Assembly (NCBI GenBank): GCA_029378245.1
Contig: JARKIF010000006.1
Coordinates: 1-64,000 of the forward strand
Length of the DNA stretch: 64,000 nucleotides
From: Roridomyces roridus
Lineage: Eukaryota > Basidiomycota > Agaricomycetes > Agaricales > Mycenaceae
Direction of reading: 5' to 3'
The translations under genes and the position numbers were made by a program. Positions within the stretch are counted from its first letter, which is position 1. The number at the start of each line of letters is the position of its first letter. A model generated the notes under the pieces. The model saw only the letters and a list, made by a program, of their open reading frames with translations. It did no database searches and was not told the origin of the DNA. Shown in pieces: positions 54,997 to 64,000 of the stretch.

Positions 54997-57900
54997 ATGC
55001 CTGGAACCCGAGGTCGAGGTCAAGGTAGGCGTCTTCAGTTATAATTTCTCGCCTTTTTCGAATGCTAACCTCTTGCACAGTCGATCCCCAAACGCCCACA
55101 AGGGCTCCGCCTCAAGCACGACCTAGCCGCACGCGCAGAGCTGCACCACCCCCTCCAGACAGAACACCTACTCCTCCGCCGACCCCACCTCAGCCCCAGC
55201 CTCGGAATCGTAGACGTCGCCAACCTCAGGAGCCCCCGACTGAACCCGCTCCGACTGTCGGAGAAAACACTGGTGAAGCTGGTAAGTCTTCGTCACTTAC
55301 ACTAAAAACCAACTAATACCTCCAGCTACCGGAGATAACGACGTCTTCACCTCCACTCCGGCTGGCCACCAACGCCGCGCAAATGTCCGCTTCAACGAAC
55401 CTCAATCCGAGGGGGAATTCTTCCCTTCTCCTTCGCCGACAACTTCCAGGAGAAATCCCCCTTCCCCCAATCGGCATCGTGGATCGCCGCGGGCAGGGCC
55501 TCATGCCCCTCCATCTCGGGCTCATCCTCGACCTGCCGGCAGTCGATCCGGCGCCGCCAAGGATATTTGGACGTTCATTGAGGGGGAGACGGAAGATTCA
55601 CGGGAATGCATCCTCTGCCGGTGTGTCATCATAATTCATCCTGCTACTCCACATACTTATCCTTCCCAGACAGGCGCACCAGGCGAATCCCCATCAACAC
55701 AAACAGAAATTCTATAGCGGCACCACGAGTACGGGAGTGCTGCGAAAGCATCTCTATACCGAGCACCTCGATGTCTGGGTCGAGTCATGCGACCAGCTTC
55801 AGATTCTGATCAAAGCCAAGGAGGCGAAGCCGTACATCGAAGACTACCGTCAGCGAAAAGCCCAACAACCCCCCGGCGCTCCACCCACTTCGCAACCTCA
55901 AGAGAAGCGGCCCGAGTTCTCGCAAGAAGCGTTTGTGGACGCCATCGTCGAGTTCATCGTGTCTGACGATCAGGTGAGTTTTATGTACCAACGTCAGCGG
56001 ACGCCGGCTGATTTACGTGCATAGTCTTTGAATGTCATCGAAAACACGCAGCTTCGCGCCATATTCCTGATGCTGCGCGAAGAATTACGCGACTCCGACA
56101 TTCCGCATCGCACCACAATACGAAAACGTGTCCTCGAGGTTTGGGACGAGCATCTCAAAAATCTCGAACATGAAATGGCGGTATGTGTCCTGTTTCACTC
56201 GCGATTCTCATGTCTGATTACGCGCGAACACTTAGGACGCCCTCGGTAAAATCTCCACCACCATGGACATGTGGTCCGACCAACAGAAGGTGCCCTACAT
56301 GGCGGTGACGGCCCACTGGATTCAGGCGCAACTCGTCACCACCAGCGAGTCGGGGCCGCAATCCAAATTAACCCTCCGCTCCGACCTCATCGGATTCATA
56401 CGCGTTCCCGGTCATCACGACGGGGACCATCTTGCCGCTGCATTCCTACATGTTGTTGATCGAATTCGTATCACTCACAAAGTATGTTCTCTGATTATTC
56501 GCCCACTGCCTTCGTTGACAGTTCTCAGCTCGGGTGGGTGACACTGGACAACGCCTCTAACAACGATACGTTCATGGCCGCCGTGGAGCGCGAACTTACT
56601 CGACGTAGGATACCCTTCTGCAAAGTCAAGCGAAGGATTAGGTGAGGGTTTTGGAGGATTATTGACACGAAATCTCATACATTTTAGGTGTTTTCCTCAC
56701 ATCGTCAACTTGGCTTGTAAAGCCATACTTGCAGGCCTTACAAACATGGACTTTGCGGCCGCGGGAGCGCGAGATTTCGTTCGTCCGCCGGGGGCGGCTG
56801 GTTCGTTTCTAGACGCCGTGAACCGTGATCCCGTCGCCACCATCCGAACCGTGGTGCGATCCGTGAGTTAACTGCTTCCATCTAGTGCATTGTACTAACT
56901 GTTGCGCTAGATCCGCGCTTCATCCTTGCGGCGCCAATACTTTTCGGAAATCCTCAAAGCTCTACAACACAAAGATTTGCAACTTCTTCGTGATGTCGAC
57001 ACGCGGTGGTCATCAACACTGCTCATGATTGACCGAGCGATCCTTCTTCGCGAGGTATGTCCGTTTGCCTGTATTTCAAGTGTGTTGCTGAACGGATTCA
57101 GGCAATTGATGAATTTCTCCAACATGACGAGTTCAAGGAACTCCACAAATACCAGCTCGGCGATCGAGATTGGGCGGCGCTTGAGTCGTTCAGAAGAATT
57201 CTAGCCGTAAGTCGTTTTGCATCATACCGCTAACTTTAATGACACATACTTGCACGTCAGGTACCGCACGCGTTCCAGCAAAAGCTGTCCGCGGAGAAGA
57301 CACCTACTCTCGGTCGCGCACTCCCTGCGTTCGAAGCCATGATCAAGATGTGGCAAAAACAACAAGAGAAATACCCCGAGACTCGCAACATCGTCCAAAA
57401 GGGCATCAACAAGCTCGGCGCATATCAAGAACGAGTGGAGGGCGTTCCGGTGTATGTCTGCGCCATGAGTAAGTCTGTCCATCTCTTCTCCATCGTACCT
57501 TATCTTACCTTCTACTCCCAAAGTCTTGAATCCTGCGACCAAGTTGTCATGGTTCGAGAAGCATCGTCCAGACCGCGTGCAGTGGGCCAAAGATCTCTTC
57601 CTCGTGGAGGTTCGTCATTATCTCTCGTGATCGCCGATGTGTCTGATGCATCTCAGCTTAACCAATATCGTACAAGTATTATTAACACTCCCGCGCGGCC
57701 GTCACACAGCAATTGGGCGGATGAAATTCTTGGTCTAGACTCACCTGAGCGTCCGCAACAGAGTCGAAGCGTGCGGGAAGAGTTTCAGGCGTATCTCGGG
57801 GAGGGCTTGTACGAGGTAGATTCCTCGGTGGATTACTGGCAGGTGCGCGACTCATACCCTCGCACGTTCTCCATCTAATATTCTTACATGAACAGAAAAA

Positions 57901-58240
57901 TCAGTCCCGTTATCCCACTCTATTCAAATTCGCTCTCGATGTTCTCCCGATTCAAGGGTCTGCTGTACCGTGCGAGCGTGTATTCTCCTCAAGCGCTGAG
58001 ACGGACACCAAGCGACGGAACGGTATCGCGCCGGAGCTGATGGAGGCGCTTCAAATGCTCAAATATTCGATCAAGCGCGGCCGAGGTCTCGATTTTACCC
58101 AGGGAACGACGCGAGAAGATGAGCTGGCGGTTCTGGAGGCTGTGATGGCCGAGCACACCGCAGTACCAGAGGACAAGACGGGTTTCAATGCTTTTATTCA
58201 ATCTCTACTAGCTCAAAGGGACTCTGAGTCGGACTCCTAG
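54997..58240 (+). CDS. hAT transposase with BED-type zinc finger
   Basis: ATG 54997 (MPGTRGRGQ) leads into a Pro/Arg-rich head. A BED-like zinc finger follows (DIWTFIEGETEDSRECILCR, then GVLRKHLYTEHLDVW with the two histidines). The RNase-H-like core is split by short introns: ISTTMDMWSDQQKVPYMAVT (first Asp), VTLDNASNNDTFMAAVEREL (second Asp), CFPHIVNLACKAILAGL, LLRDVDTRWSSTLLMIDRAI. The C-terminal dimerisation domain reads YPTLFKFALDVLPIQGSAVP and CERVFSSSAETDTKRRNGI, ending at TAG 58238-58240. The coding chain shows no break in the parts I traced, so the element may be autonomous. Confidence 0.88.
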
Positions 58241-58479
58241 TAATACACAGCGTATCATACTATACACGAACTAGATTCATGACCTAGCACTTGAAATTTA
58301 TCAACTCTGTCTTGCTGCGATCTGGTTGCCGTCGTGCCGAACAAATGATTCATCCTATCAGAGGTTCTAAAGAGGAAAGGACCAGCCCAATAATCATTTT
58401 ACGCCTACTGGATACATCTGAGCCCGATAGAAGAACCCAATATGTTGAACGAATGTCTGCAAGGAACTCTGTGCTAAGC

Positions 58480-58605
58480 CGCAGCTTGAGCCGCGGCTTA
58501 GCCGAAGCCGTCGGAGTCGAGCCATTTTTAAACGGCTCGGCTCGGCTATGTGACATGACGGCTCGGGAGCCACGTCAAGCTGAGCCGAGCCAGCCGTAGC
58601 CGAGC
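58480..58605. repeat. hAT subterminal repeats, right side
   Basis: This is the mirror of 54430-54575, with clustered AGCCGAGCC and GGCTCGGCT motifs. Confidence 0.7.
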
Positions 58606-58618
58606 CGTGGCAGCACTA

Positions 58619-58626
58619 CCTCGCCT
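58619..58626. repeat. 8-bp target-site duplication CCTCGCCT, right copy
   Basis: This directly follows GGCAGCACTA at 58609-58618 and equals 54414-54421. Confidence 0.9.
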
Positions 58627-58663
58627 ACAACCACCGCAACGATCCTCCTCTGATTACTCCAAC

Positions 58664-60630
58664 ATGAACTTCGAATCCAACTCCACTTACCACTTGCCCT
58701 TGGTTGATGGTTCCTCGACCACGCATCAGCCACTCCTCACTTTCACGGCTCTCGGCGCCTTGACCCTCGCTGCGGTCTATTGGTCGTTGAAGCTCCTTCA
58801 GCGGCCACTCGTTGACAAGGATGGAAACAACATACCAGCCGGACCTCGAGGTATGTTTTCAACTTGCTGTGTACGAACTCGGCTGATGTGCTGCTGCAGG
58901 GTTCCCTATACTGGGCGCATTCCCCCTCCTGACGCAATATCCCGAAGTCACACTTGACCGATGGGCCAAGAAATTCGGCGATCTGTACTCGCTTTGGCTC
59001 GGGAATCAACTCTTCGTCATTGTTTCCAGCCCTGAAATCGTCAAAGACCTCATCGTAAGTTGACCCACGTACTCTTCGAGCTTGTATTGATCATGACGCA
59101 GGTAACCAATGGTGCTGTCTTCTCCTCTCGTAAGGAGATGTTCGTGAAGAGCAAGACGGTGTTCGTCGGCCGTGGAATCACTGCGACGCCGTACAACGAC
59201 AGATGGTGAGCAAATTTGGGTCATTCGAGATCTGGGACTGACACAAAATCCCAGGCGCAAGCACCGTCGCATTGCGAGCACCTGGCTCAACCAGCGGGCT
59301 GTCGACGGATATACAAACATCCTTGACTCGGAGGCTACCGTGCTCATCAAGGCCATGTACCAGGAGAGCCGCGCCGGCACTGTACCCGTCAACCCGCAGG
59401 TAAGTTTGCCTTGACAACGCTCATGATGACTCGCTCACCAGCCGAATAGCCTCACGCCGGCCGCGCCTCGCTGAACAACATGCTCTCCGTCGTCTTCGGC
59501 ACACGCACAGGCAGCATCTACCACCCTCTTGTCGGGCAAGCGCTGAAGATCAGCCGGGAATTCATGAACGTGACCGGCCCTATGTCCAACCTCGTCGATT
59601 TCATCCCGATCCTCCAGCACCTCCCCTCTCCCATGCGCGCTCGAGGCGAAAAACTGCACGAGAAGCTCGTTGAGACGTACGGCGGCATGATTAAGGATAT
59701 CGAGCACAGGATGGAGAGCGGGGAGAATGTGCCCGATTGTCTCGCAAAGACTATGGTCGAGTCGAAGGGAGAGGAGAAGATGGATGATTTGGATATGGCC
59801 ATCCTCGCTTCGGCCTTCATGATTGGCGGCGTCGAGACGGTGAGTTCCAGTGCATCAGTGAAAATGAAATACTCACGAGGAGCATTACAGACGGCGGCTA
59901 TCATGCAGTGGTTCTCCGCCCTCATTCCTGCATACCCGGAGATTCAGAAACGCGCACACGAGGAGCTCGACAGGGTCGTCGGACGCGATCGCATGCCCAC
60001 CGTCGAAGACGAGAAGGTATGTCTATACGGGTTCAAAAGATTTCTGACTGACGAACGCAACTCACAGAACCTTCCCTTCTGCCACGCCATCGTCAAGGAA
60101 GTCGAACGATGCCACAACCCCTTCTGGCTCGGTACCCCGCACGTCGCCAGCGAGAACTTCACCTACAAGGGTCAATTCATTCCGAAGGGCACGGTCGTCG
60201 TTCTCAACACTTACACGATGCACCATGACCCCAAGCGTCACGCGAACCCGGACAAATTCGACCCCGAGCGGTACCTCCGCGACAACCTAACCTCTGCGGA
60301 CAGCGCCAATCTCGCGGACCCCAACGAACGTGACCACTGGATGTTCGGAGCTGGGTGAGTGTCCAAAATTGGCAGCTTAACGGCTGAGTTCTGACCTTGT
60401 TTCGCAGCCGACGGATATGTCCCGGAATGATCGTCGCCGAGCGCGAGATTTGGTTGACCATTTCTCGGATGCTGTGGGCGTTTACGATGGAGGCGCTGCC
60501 GGAGGAGCCGATCGACTTGAAGGAATACGATGGGCTCTCAGGACGCTCGCCTGTCCCCTTCCGGGTGAATGTTATCCCCCGCGATGCCCGAGTCGCACAG
60601 GTTCTGGCGCTCGAGGAGGCGCCCGCGTGA
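58664..60630 (+). CDS. Cytochrome P450 monooxygenase
   Basis: P450s insert one oxygen atom into organic substrates with electrons from a reductase on the ER. ATG 58664 (MNFESNSTYHLPLVDGSS) leads to a membrane anchor (LLTFTALGALTLAAVYWSLK) and the proline-containing hinge NIPAGPRGFPILGAFPLL. Further exons give LDRWAKKFGDLYSLWLGNQL, RKHRRIASTWLNQRAVDGYT, the I-helix AFMIGGVETTAAIMQWFSAL, the ExxR helix IVKEVERCHNPFWLGTPHVA, PERYLRDNLTSAD and the haem loop HWMFGAGRRICPG with its cysteine ligand. The stop is TGA 60628-60630, and the exon chain is intact. The I-helix reads G-G-V-E-T-T in place of A-G-x-D-T-T. The CYP family is not assigned. A hAT element separates it from its probable core promoter. 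Confidence 0.92.
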
Positions 60631-61593
60631 GGGACGGACGCTTTGGATTTATGGATAATTATGAAACGACGATAGAACGACTTACCATAGCTTTTCTGCA
60701 TTAATTCTCGTGTCGATACCATATCTGAATATACCTCTGATTTGTTTTGTATCCCTTCGGCCGATCGTGAGTCGATTGAACGACCTGCAGGCCCTATGCG
60801 CAGTGGGAGAGGGGGTGTCTCGGAGGCGAGTGTCATCAATTCGACTCACAAAGTGTTGTGGTTTCCATCCTCCCTTAAGGGTCTCCGAATGAATCCGTTG
60901 CTTGACCTGGGTCCCCTCGCTTTCGCCACCGTGTCCAAGAAAGGCGGAGAAAACAGTCCGGTTCCTTGCGATGAGAAGATCTCCATTGCACCAAGTTGTC
61001 ATGTCGCTGCCTCTGAATCCGTCACAGGAGCTTTCTGGTATTATGAAGCGAGGTATTGAGCTGCGATGTGAAGTGCGTTTTGGGGCCGATTCTCCAAAGC
61101 TGGATTGACCCTTGTCTGCAGAAAATGACGGGAGAAGAAAAGAAGCGACGACGCAGCCTTCGATCAGATCACATCACCTGATGGCCACGTCACGCCGACG
61201 GCCGTTGTTCTCCACCACCATGTCCTCTGTCGGAGTCTCAAATTCATGGACCTGTGCGGCTCATCCTGCCGCCAATGCTCCCGCTCTACCGCTTACTCGG
61301 TCCCAAAGGTCCCGCTGGGGTAATTCCCAAGCCCACGCTGCCATGGAAGAAGTCTCGTCGATTGGTCAAAGAACGCCACTTTTCCCAACCTTTCCCTCAC
61401 TCGTGCCGCAACTTCCCCCGCTTCCCCCTCCTTATCATTCAATTCCGCCCTACTCCGCCAAATAGGCGCTAGGTCCGGTGACCGGGCACCAACCGGGCAC
61501 CCACACGCTTCTCACCGGAGATGAGTAATCAGAGGGTCCTCTTTTGTGCTCTCCCTCCACGTATTTAGTACCCAGCCTCGATTTCATTTATCC
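60631..61593. other. Intergenic region
   Basis: No supported gene lies here. The right part should hold the promoter of the BTB gene; no clear TATA box is seen. Confidence 0.35.
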
Positions 61594-62795
61594 ATGCTAT
61601 CTTGCCACTCTGATACTCCTCAAGAGATTCTCCCCGTTGAACGAGACCCGACGTTCTACTATGCGAGCGGTGACTGTGTAGTCCGTGTGGAGCAAACTCT
61701 CTTCAAGGTGAGCTCGTCATATCAAGACGCTATGCAGACATAATACGCCTGGTAGATTCATCGGTTCCAACTGACCAACAACTCGCCCGTATTTGAATCA
61801 TTGTTCTCGCTCCCTGTCGGGGAACTCCCATTGGAAGGATCTTCAGAGGAGCTACCCATCGTGCTTCACGGTGACACCGCCTTCGATTTTCGTTCCATTC
61901 TCAAATACATCTATGCGTCGTCAGCAGATTCTGTTCCACCCGAATAACAGCTCGCCTGATTCCTATTCACAGGGTGATCCATACCCAGGTCCACTCTATT
62001 TCTGTCGCAGAACTGCCCCACGTCATCGCCGTGGCTCGTCTTGCACACAAGTATGAGATGGAGTCATGGCAGACGTGGGCCTTCCTCGTCTTTTCATTTC
62101 ACTACAAGAAGCCCACCGTTTCGAAACAGCTCTCCCCTTCGGACATCGCGACGATATACAACGTCTGCGACAAAACCGAATGGCTCACCCTCCGAACCGA
62201 TATAACCGACCTCTGGCTCCAGCGTATCCAATCCGATTCCACGCTTTTGAGCGTCGCCCTCGACGTCGCCGAGGCTCACTCCGATAAACGCTTCCTGGTG
62301 CGCCTCTACGCCCTCCACCTCGCCCGCACCCACACCCTCTCGACTCTCCAAAGCCCAGTTCCCTTCCCCACAGATGGGATTCCGCTCATCCACCTGAATC
62401 GTATGCTCACGGGACACTGGTCCCTCTCCACTTCCTACGCAAAGCTCCGCGCCTCCCCGCCGCCTTTCCCGCCATACCTCGTGTACTGCAGCGTCAGTGA
62501 CCACGAAGAATGTTTGGTTTCGTGGAAATCTTCTTGGGAGCAGGCGTTGGCGAAGGCGGAGCGCGAGTACCCACTATGTGCCATGGATGCGCGGATGGAG
62601 AAGGTGAAGCGGGCTTTGGTGGATGGTGTCTCGCGGTGGACTTGTTATGACGCGTTTGTTGGGAATGGCGAGCCGATTCAGAGGGTTATGGATGATTTCA
62701 AGTTGGAGGATCATTTTTTCCCGGTGAGTGGACTCCTTGGCGTTGTGGATCGTGCTTATGAATTCTGCCTCTCGCAGCAGGTCAAGGTCGAGTGA
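61594..62795 (+). CDS. BTB/POZ-domain protein
   Basis: BTB domains dimerise and often bind Cullin-3 or chromatin factors. ATG 61594 (MLSCHSDTPQEILPVERDPT) gives FYYASGDCVVRVEQTLFK. A 48-base intron leads to IHRFQLTNNSPVFESLFSLP and LHGDTAFDFRSILKYIYASS (the BTB core). A second intron joins VAELPHVIAVARLAHKYEME and a long C-terminal exon (LWLQRIQSDSTLLSVALDVA) to the stop at 62795. The domain order and length (about 350 residues) fit the BTB proteins that are expanded in Agaricomycetes. Confidence 0.8.
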
Positions 62796-62854
62796 GCGGG
62801 GATGATCTGAGCGCAGCTATCATACACGACGACTGTTCTGTAATACATGGTTTC

Positions 62855-63470
62855 CTAATCAAAAGGAAAGGATTCAACAATGTCCCCATCCACCAGTTGC
62901 AATCCTATGACCTCCAAAGAGAATGGGTTGTCATTCGGTCCTTCAGCGTACTCGTCGAGCATACGAGACACCCTTCTGCGCACCCCCTCGGTGCCCATCC
63001 ATTGGCTGTTAAAGTAGGGGACATACGCCCCTCGGCTGGACCCCCGATACACTGTAATATGTGGTGCGCCTCGTATAGGGCGCAACCACGAGATTCTGCG
63101 TAGGAAAATCAGAGGATGCACATCTGGAAATGAACCAAGAATTGACGGACACATCTTGAAGGCCCTCCACGATTTCCACAAATTGATCACGATCGGGCGC
63201 GTCCTCGTCAGCCAGTGAAATGCCCACCCAATCGTTATCCCTGTGTACCCCGCTCTCTTCAAGTACGAATGACTGCATTTCCGCCGCAAACTCTTCCATC
63301 GCGGACACCACCTCCATATATTCGTCCTCGTCGAGGATGTCAAAGGGCCGGAAGACGCTGACATGCGTGGGGTCTGGGTCTTCAAATCGCGAAAGATTCG
63401 CACAAAGGTCGTCAACCCAATTGTACTCTTCGTCTTCGGTCAAGGTGAGCTGAAGTGAGAATCTGGGCAT
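62855..63470 (-). CDS. 2H phosphoesterase-like protein (2'-5' RNA ligase / LigT fold)
   Basis: ATG 63470 reads MPRFSLQLTLTEDEEYNWVD. The two signature motifs of the 2H superfamily are visible: PTHVSVFRPF (H-x-S) in exon 1 and, after one intron of about 60 bases beginning GTCCGT, APHITVYRG (H-x-T). The rest reads WMGTEGVRRRVSRMLDEYAE and LEVIGLQLVDGDIVESFPFD to the stop at 62855. Length is about 185 residues, normal for the fold. Members act as cyclic phosphodiesterases or 2'-5' RNA ligases; the precise reaction is not deducible. The gene converges on the BTB gene, with 60 bases between the stops. Confidence 0.65.
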
Positions 63471-64000
63471 GGGTGTGAGACGATACGCTGGGCGCGTGGG
63501 TAGCACGAGGGAGGGGCATTTCAAGCTCTAGGGCACGTTTCGGGGACGGTGGAGAAACGGTGGACATGAATTGTTCCCGCATCCTGAATTAGACAAACCA
63601 TGGCTATAACGTGATTCATGAACAGAGGTAATTCCGCGGAATGTTGGTTGAACTTGGAATAGGGCCTGATGGGACCGGCATGTCGCGAGCCGTGTATGAA
63701 TTCACCACCAATCAACTTTTGAATATCGGTTGTATTGTGGGAACAAGAACAGACAAAGTATATTCACTGAGATGAGCCTGTATTTATACATGCTGCTTAT
63801 CTAGAATATGAAATAGGTAGAAGAATTACCATGTTTTGGCAATAGAGATAGGTTGAACCATTCAGGATCTGTACCTTAATTAGAGAGGAAGAATGGAAGA
63901 TGTATTCAGGCAGTTGAACACGGTCACGGGAGAGTGGTGCTCGGGTCTCCTACAACAGGTTGAACTTGAAATAGGGGCCGATGAAACCGGCACCTCGCGA
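63471..64000. other. Intergenic DNA with an imperfect direct repeat
   Basis: About 43 bases at 63648-63690 recur with changes at 63958-64000 (shared GGTTGAACTTG.AATAGGG and ACCGGCA.STCGCGA-like ends). No gene is supported. The second copy runs off the window edge. Confidence 0.45.

Larger units (their letters stand above)
54422..58618 (+). mobile_element. Complete hAT transposon, 4,197 bp
   Basis: The ends are TAGTGCTGCC and GGCAGCACTA, flanked by the 8-bp duplication CCTCGCCT. Both subterminal regions (about 54430-54575 and 58480-58605) are packed with GGCTCGGCT/AGCCGAGCC in both orientations. The transposase gene lies between them and appears complete. It inserted 45 bases upstream of the P450 start codon. 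Confidence 0.95.

Overview
The window reads as nuclear DNA of a filamentous basidiomycete, most likely an Agaricomycete mushroom. Evidence: genes split by many GT-AG introns of about 46-70 bases; F-box and BTB proteins of the types expanded in Agaricomycetes; a multicopper laccase beside GMC oxidoreductases, one strongly resembling basidiomycete cellobiose dehydrogenase; and Ty3 and hAT elements of fungal type. No species can be named from this sequence alone. All functions below are read from motifs by eye; exon edges are stated only where I traced the splice sites.

Layout. 1-3.0 kb: no supported gene. 3.0-3.3 kb: a small hydrophobin with class II cysteine spacing. 4.3-5.7 kb: an RTA1-like membrane protein. 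6.1-8.1 kb: an alpha/beta-hydrolase-like gene without its central part, plus a decayed tandem copy. 8.5-14.6 kb: a low-complexity hypothetical, a D-amino-acid-oxidase-like gene and an F-box gene. 15.0-26.8 kb: a cluster suited to plant biomass attack: laccase (with an in-frame stop), GMC oxidoreductase, cytochrome-less cellobiose-dehydrogenase-like GMC, and a GH11-like protein (with a frameshift). 27.2-28.9 kb: two hypotheticals.

29.1-43.0 kb is one host gene broken by transposons. An 11.29-kb Ty3-type LTR retrotransposon with two 969-bp LTRs that look identical lies inside what had been a 49-base intron, with a 4-base target duplication. A second element of about 1.6 kb with inverted ends sits in the last exon of the same gene. 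The retrotransposon is the most unusual object here: gag-protease and pol lie in one frame separated by a single TAG, the pol side opens with several hydrophobic segments before reverse transcriptase, and the gag side carries about 900 residues beyond the protease.

43-54 kb: a gene with two Ras-like GTPase domains, a GPI-anchored alginate-lyase-like protein, two decayed F-box genes, and a large gene of an Agaricomycete family with a SAM-like tail. 54.4-58.6 kb: a complete hAT transposon (8-bp target duplication, inverted ends, multi-exon transposase) in the 5' leader of a cytochrome P450 gene (58.7-60.6 kb). 61.6-63.5 kb: a BTB gene and a convergent 2H-phosphoesterase-like gene.

Two themes stand out: secreted or oxidative degradation enzymes grouped together, several with a disabling mutation, and recent transposition, with three insertions into or beside genes whose pre-insertion structure can still be read.
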